Assembly (NCBI GenBank): GCA_947168585.1 | Contig: CAMVMK010000007.1 | Coordinates: 1 to 64,000, forward strand | Length of the DNA stretch: 64,000 nt | Reading direction: 5' to 3' | Source of the DNA: an uncultured Fretibacterium sp. | GTDB taxonomy: Bacteria > Synergistota > Synergistia > Synergistales > Aminobacteriaceae | Shown here: in pieces, positions 18,040 to 25,307 of the stretch | Numbering within the stretch: the stretch's first letter is position 1 | How the letters are laid out: each line of letters begins with the position of its first letter | Program-made: the position numbers and the translations under genes | Notes under the pieces: model-generated | Database searches by the model: none | Seen by the model: only the letters and a program-made list of their open reading frames with translations | Told to the model about the DNA's origin: nothing

Positions 18040-18085
18040 TTAAGGGTTAGGGGGGATAAAAAATTCCTAATCCTTAATTTTTTTT
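18040..18085 (+). terminator. Terminator after flagellin 2, built from a heptad-repeat element (copy C)
   Basis: TTAAGGGTTAGG (18040-18051) pairs with CCTAATCCTTAA (18066-18077) over 12 bp with one G-T pair, followed directly by eight T residues. The arms are units of the dispersed heptad family, so here the element serves as an intrinsic terminator. Confidence 0.88.
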
Positions 18086-18176
18086 GCTTTTATTATGCTC
18101 TGAAAAATTTATTTTTTTCGCGCCTCCGTTATATACTTATGCAAATAATTAATAAAGTGAAGGGAGATTTTTTTCT

Positions 18177-18437
18177 GTGGCTGTTTCAAGTTTAGTTGTG
18201 AATATTGATGATTTTGACAAAATGAAATTTAATGCTTTTTGTTCTGATATAGGGCTTGATGCTTCTTCGGTGATTAATATGTTCGTTAAGACTGTTATTC
18301 GGGAAAATTGTATTCCGTTTTTAATTTCAAGGAATTCAGATCCGTTTTACAGTAAAAAAAATATAGACTACATAATGAAGTCCGTTCAAGAATTAAAAGA
18401 CGGTAAAGGCACGCCGCATGAATTAATTGAGGCGTGA
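18177..18437 (+). CDS. RelB/DinJ-family antitoxin
   Basis: An 86-aa ribbon-helix-helix antitoxin. The N-terminus fits the RelB/DinJ pattern: a beta strand (SLVVNIDD), two helices with GLDASSVINMFVKTVIREN, then the family hallmark IPFLIS. The C-terminal part (residues about 55-86) would wrap the toxin. The start is GTG with AGGGAG 10 nt upstream. The stop codon is one base before the toxin ATG. Such antitoxins repress their own promoter; a TATACT -10 lies at 18132-18137, but no convincing -35 was found. It is paired with a YoeB-type toxin, whereas RelB/DinJ antitoxins usually pair with RelE or YafQ. Confidence 0.85.
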   Translation: MAVSSLVVNIDDFDKMKFNAFCSDIGLDASSVINMFVKTVIRENCIPFLISRNSDPFYSKKNIDYIMKSVQELKDGKGTPHELIEA

Positions 18438-18438
18438 A

Positions 18439-18708
18439 ATGACTGAAAAAATTTGGTCGGACAACGCTTGGAATGATTATCTATACTGGCAAATGCAAGA
18501 CAAGAAAACTATAAGGCGAATTAATTTACTGATAAAAGACATAGAAAGAAACGGCTGCACTGACGGTATAGGCAACCCGGAACCTTTATCTGATAATCTG
18601 CAGGGCGAATTTAGCAGAAGAATTAACGAAAAAGACAGGCTCATTTATCACATTGAAGACGGCAGAATTTATATATCAAGCTGTAAGGGACGTTATGACG
18701 AAGATTAA
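18439..18708 (+). CDS. YoeB-family mRNA interferase toxin with altered C-terminus
   Basis: An 89-aa toxin of the RelE/YoeB superfamily that would cleave mRNA on the ribosome. It aligns with E. coli YoeB by eye: KIWSDNAWNDYLYWQMQDKK, INLLIKDIERNG, NPEPLSDNLQGEFSRRI, DRLIYHIED, SCKGRYDED. The catalytic Glu (NPEPL) and Arg (SRRI) are kept, but the C-terminal His-Tyr (HY in most YoeB proteins) reads RY, so the catalytic histidine seems replaced by arginine. The start is moved from the track TTG (18427) to ATG 18439, which has GAGG 6 nt before it and gives a YoeB-like N-terminus. Confidence 0.88.
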   Translation: MTEKIWSDNAWNDYLYWQMQDKKTIRRINLLIKDIERNGCTDGIGNPEPLSDNLQGEFSRRINEKDRLIYHIEDGRIYISSCKGRYDED

Positions 18709-18737
18709 AATTTTATTTATATTAAAGGACTAAAAAA

Positions 18738-20396
18738 ATGGCATTTGGACCGGAATTTATATCAGGACTTTCAGGAGCTTTGAAAAAATTTCTGCCTCTG
18801 CGGGTTAACCGTATCGAGGGCGGCGACACTTGGGCGGCTCTAAAAAATTCAAATGAAAATTGGCTTTTAATTTCATGGACTTCGGGAGCGGCTGGAATTT
18901 GTCCGGCTTCTCAAAACGAAATTAACGCATTAAAAGAAATTTCTCCGGCTCGCGCGTCAATCTCTGAGGCATTAAAAAGCAGACTTATGCACGGCGGCGA
19001 AATTATTTCAGTACGTCAATTAAATCACGATAGAATTTTAGAATTTGAAGCACATCGGCGGATTTCTGCAGGGATAAGCGTGAATTATTTTTTAATTTTA
19101 GAAATCACTGAGCCTGTAGCAAATTTTTTATTGCTCGATGAAAATCATAAAATCGATGAGGCAGCAAGACATTCAACTCCCGATGTAAATTCTTTCAGAA
19201 CAATTCTGCCCGGACACGTTTATTCAGCTCCTCCGGCTTTTGAAGGCATTGAAATTAATAAATCAAGTTCATTAAATTTCGAGGACGTTCAAAATATTAA
19301 AGGTATCGGCAGACCTTTAGCGCGTTTAATTCAATCGCATTGGGAAGAACGCGAAAATATTTCGTGGCTGTCAGCGTTAAATGAAGTTAGGAGTGAGGGG
19401 TTAGGGTTTAGGGGTGAAAAAATTCCCTGCCGTCTCATTAAAAAAAATAATTATTTAACAAGATTTGATTTCGATTTTCCTGAAACAGTTTCGCTCGGCG
19501 ATGATGTTCTAAAGGCTTCACGGCATGGAGTTTTAATCCCGTTATTAAGACAAGGCCGCGAGAAAGTTTTACATTCAATCGATGCTAAATTAAAACGCGC
19601 CGTTAAATCAAAGCAGCGTCATCAGGACGGATTATTAAAACAGCTTAAAGAATGTCAAGAGGCTGAAATTTTCCGCAAAAAAGGCGAGGCAATTTTGACT
19701 CATATTTATGAAATTCCTAAACGCGCTGAAAAAATTAATCTTACTGACTGGGAGGGCAGCGAACTTGAAATAATTTTAGACCCGAATTTAACGCCGTCCC
19801 GAAATGCCGAAAAATATTTCAAACGTTACCGTAAAGCTAAAGGAAATCCGGACGAAATTCAAGCTAATTTAGAACAGATTAACGCTGCTATTAAAGAATT
19901 AAAAGAACAGTCGGCTCTGCTTGACGCTGTCGAAGACCCTGAAAATTTTAATCAAGCCGTAAAAGACTTAAATGAATGGATAGACCCGGGCGAAAAAAAA
20001 TCAAAATTAAAATCCCGTAAGAAAAAACAGCCGGATATTCCTCCGTTCTTGAATATTAATAGAGACGGCATAAATATTTTAGTCGGGCTTTCAGCACGCG
20101 GAAACAGGCACGTAACTTTCAAAATGGCTAATCAAAACGATATTTGGCTTCATGCTCACGAAATGCCCGGAGCTCACGTGATTATAAAAGGTGCGTCCCG
20201 TGAAGAGCTCGAAACTTCAAAGCGTGAAATTTTAGAGTATGCTGCAGGGTTAGCGGCTTCTCATTCATCAGGCAAAGAAGCTAATTCAGTGCCGGTTGAC
20301 TACACTGAAAGAAAATATATTAGAGCCGTGCCTGGAACTGTTGCGCTCGTTACTTATACTAATCCTGGAACTTTGAGAGTTTCGCCGGTGAACTAA
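18738..20396 (+). CDS. rqcH: NFACT-family protein (RqcH / fibronectin-binding type)
   Basis: A 552-aa NFACT protein. Bacterial RqcH binds stalled large ribosomal subunits and recruits Ala-tRNA to add C-terminal alanine tails. Domains in order: NFACT-N (1-190), a helix-hairpin-helix segment (FEDVQNIKGIGRPLARLIQ), a coiled-coil region (about 265-420, KSKQRHQDGLLKQLKECQEA) and NFACT-R (about 435-550, ANQNDIWLHAHEMPGAHVII, SHSSGKEANSVPVDYTERKY). Residues about 215-226 (NEVRSEGLGFRGEK) are encoded by a dispersed intergenic repeat that has landed in frame. An AAAGGA ribosome site precedes the ATG. It ends 9 bp from the convergent phosphoesterase gene. Confidence 0.9.
   Translation: MAFGPEFISGLSGALKKFLPLRVNRIEGGDTWAALKNSNENWLLISWTSGAAGICPASQNEINALKEISPARASISEALKSRLMHGGEIISVRQLNHDRILEFEAHRRISAGISVNYFLILEITEPVANFLLLDENHKIDEAARHSTPDVNSFRTILPGHVYSAPPAFEGIEINKSSSLNFEDVQNIKGIGRPLARLIQSHWEERENISWLSALNEVRSEGLGFRGEKIPCRLIKKNNYLTRFDFDFPETVSLGDDVLKASRHGVLIPLLRQGREKVLHSIDAKLKRAVKSKQRHQDGLLKQLKECQEAEIFRKKGEAILTHIYEIPKRAEKINLTDWEGSELEIILDPNLTPSRNAEKYFKRYRKAKGNPDEIQANLEQINAAIKELKEQSALLDAVEDPENFNQAVKDLNEWIDPGEKKSKLKSRKKKQPDIPPFLNINRDGINILVGLSARGNRHVTFKMANQNDIWLHAHEMPGAHVIIKGASREELETSKREILEYAAGLAASHSSGKEANSVPVDYTERKYIRAVPGTVALVTYTNPGTLRVSPVN
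19386..19417 (+). repeat. Heptad-repeat element D inside the rqcH coding sequence
   Basis: GTTAGGAGTGAGGGGTTAGG followed by GTTTAGGGGTGA: four to five 7-bp units identical in style to the intergenic elements, read in frame as VRSEGLGFRGE. Only the purine arm is present. Confidence 0.85.
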
Positions 20397-20405
20397 ATAA
20401 GAAAA

Positions 20406-21527
20406 TTATTTAGAACGCAAAATAAATAAACTTATCTCCGACGGGTCGAAAAGTCTGAAAGCAAAGCCGTTCCACTGCGAAGTTCCCGGACTTACATATA
20501 ATTTCATTCCGTCAACATCATACCAGCCGCGAATGAAACCTTTATTAGCACGCTTAACTAATTGATATATTCCGGGCATTTGTCCGCCGTGAGTATGGCC
20601 TGAAACCTGCAGAGCTATATTTTTGTGTTTAGCGTTTTCTTTTGCCGCGTCCGGTCTGTGATCCATTAAAATTACAGGCGTGTCTTCCGGTGCTTCTTTC
20701 AAAGCCTTTTCTAAATCCGGCGCAGTAAATCCCATCATTTTGCCCGTAATGTCAGGAACTCCGGCAATAATTAATTTCGAGTCTCCTGAAGTTAAAATAA
20801 CTTTTTCGTTGTTTAATAAATTCACGCCTAAATTTTGAATTTCTTTCAGCCAGCCTTGAAAATCAAAATAATATTCATGATTTCCCGTTACGCCTAAAAC
20901 TCCGAATTTTGCTTTAAGATTTTTAATCGGAGCTAAATCTTTTGAGCGTGCTCTAACTGAACCGTCAACAAAATCGCCTGGAATTAAAATTAAATCCGGG
21001 TTTAATGCGTTAGTTTTGTCTACGATTTTTTGAACGGCTTTATAATTCGTAAGTTCATCGGCGTGAATGTCAACTAACATAGCTATTTTCATTCCGTCAA
21101 ATTCGCGGCCTAAATTTTTTATAGAAATTTCATGAGTTACAACCGGCGGAATTTTTAAGCCCTCGTAAGTTCCGTAGAGAGTTGTACATAAAGCAATGCT
21201 GAATGCAAAAAGCGAGGCATAATAGCCGGGAAATTTAATTTTCAAAAAAATTTTCCATAAAATAAAAGCTGCGTCTTTAACAAGCAAAATAAAAAACGCT
21301 ACGATTATAAAATTAAAAATTATTGAGATTAAAAGCGCACCGCCGTAAGGAATTTCAATAATATCAAGACCAAGCGGCGTTCTTCGATATAAAAATCCTT
21401 TTAACAATCCCGATAACAAAATTAAATACGATAAAATTCTTCCCCAAAGAGGCAGCTTAAGCGGCAAAATTAAACTCGCAATTTCATAAATACAAACCGC
21501 AAGCGGAATTAACATAAATGCTCTCAT
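20406..21527 (-). CDS. Membrane-bound calcineurin-like metallophosphoesterase
   Basis: A 373-aa protein of the YaeI/YkuE type. It has four or five N-terminal membrane segments (residues 1-125), then a catalytic domain with the metallophosphoesterase motifs: DIHADEL (first motif, D-x-H), PGDFVDGS, GNHEYYFD, MDHRP and SGHTHGGQMPG. The soluble domain probably faces the periplasm. Relatives hydrolyse lipid-linked phosphates such as UDP-diacylglucosamine; the substrate here is not evident. Its start overlaps the flgJ stop by 4 nt, so it is translated at the end of the flagellar ring operon, although nothing suggests a flagellar role. Confidence 0.85.
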   Translation of the reverse strand: MRAFMLIPLAVCIYEIASLILPLKLPLWGRILSYLILLSGLLKGFLYRRTPLGLDIIEIPYGGALLISIIFNFIIVAFFILLVKDAAFILWKIFLKIKFPGYYASLFAFSIALCTTLYGTYEGLKIPPVVTHEISIKNLGREFDGMKIAMLVDIHADELTNYKAVQKIVDKTNALNPDLILIPGDFVDGSVRARSKDLAPIKNLKAKFGVLGVTGNHEYYFDFQGWLKEIQNLGVNLLNNEKVILTSGDSKLIIAGVPDITGKMMGFTAPDLEKALKEAPEDTPVILMDHRPDAAKENAKHKNIALQVSGHTHGGQMPGIYQLVKRANKGFIRGWYDVDGMKLYVSPGTSQWNGFAFRLFDPSEISLFILRSK

Positions 21528-21892
21528 GCCGTTACGTCTAACCTTGAAGCAGCTTCGTTAGCTTCACGGATTTCTTTAGCTTCTTTATCGGCGGCAACTT
21601 TGCTAATCATGCTGTCATAAAGCATTTTCCAAAGTCCTGCACCGCCGGAACTTTCAATTAAATCGTCCGTAGCCATTTCAAGCGACAAATCTTCCATTTG
21701 TTTATAAGGACGCTCTTTATCTGCTCCGCTGATTGACATCGCAGACTGTTTCATGTCTTTCCAAAGTTTTGACCATAAAATTGCTTCAAACTGCTGACAG
21801 GACTCTTTTAACTTCAAAGCGTCTTCAGTTTTATGAATTTCAGGGTCGATATTATTTTTTATAATTCTTGATGAACTTATGCCGTTTATCAT
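21524..21892 (-). CDS. flgJ: Rod-binding protein FlgJ (N-terminal domain only)
   Basis: A 122-aa protein matching the rod-binding domain of FlgJ: ESCQQFEAILWSKLWKDMKQ, then GGAGLWKMLYDSM. It lacks the muramidase domain present in E. coli FlgJ, so wall cutting during rod growth must be done by another enzyme. It is the single-domain form common outside gamma- and betaproteobacteria. It follows flgI by 18 nt with a clear AAGGAG site. It acts as rod cap or scaffold in the periplasm and has no signal peptide, consistent with export by the flagellar apparatus. Confidence 0.9.
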   Translation of the reverse strand: MINGISSSRIIKNNIDPEIHKTEDALKLKESCQQFEAILWSKLWKDMKQSAMSISGADKERPYKQMEDLSLEMATDDLIESSGGAGLWKMLYDSMISKVAADKEAKEIREANEAASRLDVTA

Positions 21893-21910
21893 AAAAAATT
21901 CTCCTTAAAA

Positions 21911-23047
21911 TTACATCGTTACGAGTTCGCCGTGTAATGCTCCGGCGCGGTCGATAGCCTGTAAAATTTCAATAATATCGCGGGGCGTTGCTCCTAAAGA
22001 GTTCATGACTCGGACTAAATCTCTTACTGTTGTCGTGGCCGGCATTGCCAACATACTTCCGCCCTCTTCATTTGCAGAAATATCATTGCGGTTTTGGCCG
22101 TCAACGTTAGTAAGTTCGTCAATATTTTCGGGAAGAACATTAGGATTATCGCCGACTTCAACAGTTAAAAGCCCGTGAGCAACTCCGACCGAACTTATTC
22201 TGACATTGCCGCCCATTACGACAGTGCCGGAACGTTCATTAATTGCAACTTTAGCGGCTGTATCGGGTTCAATTTCAAGTCCTCCCATATTTGCTAAAAA
22301 GGCCGCAGGGGCTTGAATATATTGACCGGGCAAATTAATTTCTACTCTTCCTGCATCGACTGCATAAGCTACAACACCGTAAGCCCTGTTAATAACGTCC
22401 GTAATTCTTTGAGCCGTTGTGAAATCCGGATCTCTTAATAATAACGCGACTTGGCCTCCTGCTGTGTAATCGCTCGGGACTTCACGCTCGACAATAGCAC
22501 CGTTATGAATTCGTCCGGCGGTCAAAATATTTTGAGGTCTCATGTTACGGCCTCGAAGTTCGGGAGTTTCCTGCGTTGAGTTAAAGCCCGTTATTACCGG
22601 CCCTTGAGCAACAGCATAAACTTTTCCGTCTGCGGCTTTGAGCGGTGATTGAATTAAAACTCCTCCTTGAAGGCTTGAAGCGTTGCCCATAGTATTTACA
22701 TTAACGTCAATATTTTGTCCAGGCCTTACATAAGGCGGCAGATTAGCAGTCAAAGCTACAACGGCTATATTTCGGGTTCTCACAGAACGGGCATCGAGAG
22801 TTACTCCGAAATTTCTCATCATGTTCCGCATCATTTGGACGGCCATTTGAGAGTTATCGCCTGTTCCGTCAAGCCCTGTAACTATTCCGATACCTGTAAG
22901 CTGGTTGCTTCGTGCTCCCTCGACTTCTGTAATATCTTTAATTCTTACTCTCGGATTAACGCGGTTGAAATCCATGTTTTGAAGATCTACAGCAGCAAAC
23001 GACTCAGAAGCTATTAATATAAAAATTAAAGCTAAAAATTTTTTCAT
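21911..23047 (-). CDS. flgI: Flagellar P-ring protein FlgI
   Basis: A 378-aa periplasmic protein forming the P ring around the rod in the peptidoglycan layer. The signal peptide is residues 1-18 (FILIASESFA). Family motifs: RIKDITEVEGARSNQLTGIG, GLDGTGDNSQ, NIAVVALTANLPPYVRPGQN, QGGVLIQSPLKAADG, and the end VRVMNSLGATPRDIIEILQA. Length is normal (E. coli FlgI is 365). The Shine-Dalgarno-like AGGAA before the ATG is supplied by a heptad-repeat half-element (copy E). It lies between flgH and flgJ. Confidence 0.96.
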   Translation of the reverse strand: MKKFLALIFILIASESFAAVDLQNMDFNRVNPRVRIKDITEVEGARSNQLTGIGIVTGLDGTGDNSQMAVQMMRNMMRNFGVTLDARSVRTRNIAVVALTANLPPYVRPGQNIDVNVNTMGNASSLQGGVLIQSPLKAADGKVYAVAQGPVITGFNSTQETPELRGRNMRPQNILTAGRIHNGAIVEREVPSDYTAGGQVALLLRDPDFTTAQRITDVINRAYGVVAYAVDAGRVEINLPGQYIQAPAAFLANMGGLEIEPDTAAKVAINERSGTVVMGGNVRISSVGVAHGLLTVEVGDNPNVLPENIDELTNVDGQNRNDISANEEGGSMLAMPATTTVRDLVRVMNSLGATPRDIIEILQAIDRAGALHGELVTM

Positions 23048-23052
23048 TTTTT

Positions 23053-23077
23053 ATTTCCTGCTTCCTAACTCCTGCTT
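23053..23077 (-). repeat. Heptad-repeat half-element E, supplying the flgI ribosome site
   Basis: On the minus strand AAGCAGGAGTTAGGAAGCAG runs into GAAATAAAAAATG, the flgI start. The purine-rich units themselves look like Shine-Dalgarno sequences. Copies H and I stand in the same position before flgG and the CTERM gene. Confidence 0.75.
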
Positions 23078-23080
23078 AAA

Positions 23081-23656
23081 TTAAAAGATTGCCTGCAAAA
23101 GCTGCGTAACAACGCCGACTTTTTGAGTACGCGAGATAATTCCGCGACCTTTCACAGCTATTTCAGCATTAGCGATTAAAGAGCTGTTAATTTGATTATC
23201 AGCGTTGACATCCTGAGGGCGAATAACTCCGAATAATTGAAACTGCAAAGTTTCTTCGCTTGTTCTTACGTCTCGTGTGCCTTCGATGACTAAATTTCCG
23301 TTCGGCAAAACTTCCGTAACTAAACACGCAAGAGTTGCTGTAGCGTGATGTTTTCTTTCTGTCGAGCCTTCTCCGGCTGAAGCGTTATTGGCCGAAAATG
23401 TTAAGCCTCGAATAAAACTCAAAATTCCGTTGCCGTCATTACCGCCGTTAATGTCGTTAGTGCTGCTTTTAGTAACTTCCATAGTGGCTTCATCTTTAGC
23501 GTCTGTACGTTCATTAACTAAGACTGTGATAATGTCGCCTACTCTGCCGGGTCTTGCGTCGCCGTACCAGTTAGCGTTATCGTTCCATAAAGACTGAGCC
23601 GAAGCTGACGAAATTAAAATTAAACTTAAAATTATTGCCGTAAAAAATTTTTTCAC
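23081..23656 (-). CDS. flgH: Flagellar L-ring protein FlgH (no lipobox)
   Basis: A 191-aa L-ring subunit of the outer membrane. Motifs: SLWNDNANWYGDARPGRVGD, ITVLVNERTDAKDEA, CLVTEVLPNGNLVIEGTRDV, FQLFGVIRPQDVN, and the end KGRGIISRTQKVGVVTQLLQ. Most FlgH proteins are lipoproteins with a Cys after the signal peptide. Here the signal ends SSASAQSLW with no cysteine, so it would be cut by signal peptidase I and held without a lipid anchor. The start is GTG with AAAGGAGAG upstream. Directly upstream, the toxin-antitoxin pair separates it from flgA. Confidence 0.93.
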   Translation of the reverse strand: MKKFFTAIILSLILISSASAQSLWNDNANWYGDARPGRVGDIITVLVNERTDAKDEATMEVTKSSTNDINGGNDGNGILSFIRGLTFSANNASAGEGSTERKHHATATLACLVTEVLPNGNLVIEGTRDVRTSEETLQFQLFGVIRPQDVNADNQINSSLIANAEIAVKGRGIISRTQKVGVVTQLLQAIF

Positions 23657-23684
23657 TAAAAAACTCTCCTTTCACGTTTTATTA

Positions 23685-23698
23685 ATTAGGAGTTAGAA
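23685..23698 (+). repeat. Short heptad-repeat remnant F
   Basis: ATTAGGAGTTAGAAAT, two units of the family, sits between flgH and the toxin gene. Together with copy G on the other side it brackets the toxin-antitoxin pair. Confidence 0.5.
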
Positions 23699-23720
23699 AT
23701 TAAAAAATTTATAAAAATTA

Positions 23721-23987
23721 TCATATTCTTTCGTAATGCGTCCAAAGGCTGATAATTTTTATTATATGCTCTTCTTCAAAAACTTGATAAACCATTCGAT
23801 GTTGATCGTTAATTCTTCTTGAAAAAGCACCTTTCAAATCTCCCGAAAGTTTTTCAAATAAAGGCGGACTTTTGAAAGGATTTTCTTTAAGAATATCAAT
23901 CAGCATCTTGGCTTTAATATCAAGATGAGCAGATTTTAGTTTTTGAATATCCTTTTGAGCCGTATGAGAATATACGATTGTATACAT
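23721..23987 (-). CDS. yoeB: YoeB/Txe-family toxin
   Basis: An 88-aa mRNA interferase of the YoeB/Txe type: YTIVYSHTAQKDIQKLK, FEKLSGDLKGAFSRRINDQH, RMVYQVFEE and the end SLWTHYERI. Unlike the copy at 18.4 kb, the C-terminal His-Tyr is intact (THYE), as is the Arg in SRRIND. The ATG follows the antitoxin stop with no gap, typical of a coupled pair. It lies inside the minus-strand flagellar ring operon, between flgA and flgH. Confidence 0.9.
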   Translation of the reverse strand: MYTIVYSHTAQKDIQKLKSAHLDIKAKMLIDILKENPFKSPPLFEKLSGDLKGAFSRRINDQHRMVYQVFEEEHIIKIISLWTHYERI

Positions 23988-24236
23988 TTACCAGCCTACA
24001 TCTTCTTCAGATATACATTCAGATAACGGTTCGGACATTCCTGCAAGCAGTTTATCTCTCATTCCGGGAACAGAAAGCAGGTAAAGCGTTTCTTTCATTC
24101 CGCGATAATCTTCATCACTTAAAATTACTGCGCTGCCTTTATCAGTGCTTACGTTAAAAGCTTCATGATTGGTAATAGCTTTATCAAGAACGTTAAATAT
24201 ATTCTTACTAAAATTCAAAGCAGTTATGTTATTCAT
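23988..24236 (-). CDS. yefM: YefM/Phd-family antitoxin
   Basis: An 82-aa antitoxin of the Phd/YefM fold: the N-terminal DNA-binding half (ALNFSKNIFNVLDKAITNHE), then FNVSTDKGSAVILSDEDYRG with the typical VILS(D/E)EDY motif, and a C-terminal toxin-wrapping tail (LLSVPGMRDKLLAG). A clear GAGGTG ribosome site precedes the ATG. It normally neutralises YoeB and represses the shared promoter, so it could modulate flgH, flgI and flgJ expression downstream if the operon is read through. Confidence 0.9.
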   Translation of the reverse strand: MNNITALNFSKNIFNVLDKAITNHEAFNVSTDKGSAVILSDEDYRGMKETLYLLSVPGMRDKLLAGMSEPLSECISEEDVGW

Positions 24237-24278
24237 GAAATTTTCACCTCAAAAAAAATTATATCAGCGTTTACTAAA

Positions 24279-24332
24279 AAACTCCTCACTCCTTGTCTGC
24301 CGACAGGCAGGCCTAACTCCTAACCCCTCACC
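24279..24332. repeat. Heptad-repeat element G with palindromic insert
   Basis: ACTCCTCACTCC, then TGTCTGCCGACAGGCAGGCC, then TAACTCCTAACCCCTCACC. In reverse complement it aligns with copy B, including the GC-rich palindromic block between TTAG and GGAGTGAG. It lies between flgA and yefM. Confidence 0.8.
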
Positions 24333-24340
24333 GCTTTTTC

Positions 24341-25297
24341 TCAGTCAACTTTAACTTCAACTAAATTTTCATTAATTATTTTTGCTCTCAACGTAACTCT
24401 TTTATTATCAGCGCGGCGGACTTTCACCCAATCGCCCGGCCTGCCGTCTTCTAATAAAACTCCGTCTATTGAAGCTGTAGTTCCGGCAGAACGTGCGTAA
24501 ATTTTTACTCGTCTTCCGCGTTTAATTAAACTCGAACTCGTTAAACTTGAAAGCAAAACGGGCTCGCCCTGCTGAATATTTTTATTAGCCGTGAAGCCTG
24601 CTATCTCGTTAGGGCTTGAAGCGTACATTCCAGGCCTCGTAATTCTTACGGGACGCGAATATAAATCCTGCGGGCTAATTCTGTCGCCGCGTTTAATATT
24701 CCTCGCTGCTATCATAGCATTTTGAGTCCAAATCATCTGAACGGGCAAAGATTTAATTCTGCCGCTGCTGTCCTGAAATCTTAAATTTGCATAGCTTGTG
24801 CCTGGTACGATGCTCGCAGGGTCAATTAATTTTCCGTCCGGTACAGGATAATTATTCGTTGAAATTTCAAGCCCTCCGTGCCATGCCGCAAGAGATTTTA
24901 TTAACGGAACTAACTCAGCGGGCGAACGGTACAGGCTTTGAGGCTCTGTCTCCGTAAAATTTCCCTCATAGTTAGGGGTTTCAATACGCGATAAAACCGG
25001 CATATATAATTCTATTCTTGCGTCTCCGGCATCGCTCTCGTTAATTGCCCGTAAAACATCAGCACGTTCAATGGCTCCGTTATCGGGATAAATTTCAATG
25101 TTAGATAAAATCCGTCTAAGTTGTCTGCTTCCGCCCGTAATATTTGCAATTTGTCCGAGCCTGAAATAACTTCGGGTTGAATAAATTGTTTCGGGAATTT
25201 TAATTTTTACAGTCTGTGAAGCTTCTGAAATATTCACGAACAATAATAATAATAAAAAAAGGAGCAATATCTGCCCCGATTTAATTTTTCTATACAT
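24341..25297 (-). CDS. flgA: Flagellar P-ring assembly chaperone FlgA
   Basis: A 318-aa periplasmic chaperone for FlgI polymerisation. The signal peptide is residues 1-27 (LLLFLLLLLFVNISEA). The C-terminal half has the SAF/FlgA pattern: AARNIKRGDRISPQDLYSRP, ITRPGMYASSPNEIAGFTAN, IQQGEPVLLSSL, IKRGRRVKIYARSAGTTAS, and the end VTLRAKIINENLVEVKV. It is longer than E. coli FlgA (219), with an extra N-terminal beta-rich region typical of distant phyla. It is 10 nt downstream of flgG, in the same operon. Confidence 0.9.
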   Translation of the reverse strand: MYRKIKSGQILLLFLLLLLFVNISEASQTVKIKIPETIYSTRSYFRLGQIANITGGSRQLRRILSNIEIYPDNGAIERADVLRAINESDAGDARIELYMPVLSRIETPNYEGNFTETEPQSLYRSPAELVPLIKSLAAWHGGLEISTNNYPVPDGKLIDPASIVPGTSYANLRFQDSSGRIKSLPVQMIWTQNAMIAARNIKRGDRISPQDLYSRPVRITRPGMYASSPNEIAGFTANKNIQQGEPVLLSSLTSSSLIKRGRRVKIYARSAGTTASIDGVLLEDGRPGDWVKVRRADNKRVTLRAKIINENLVEVKVD

Positions 25298-25307
25298 GAT
25301 TAATTTT

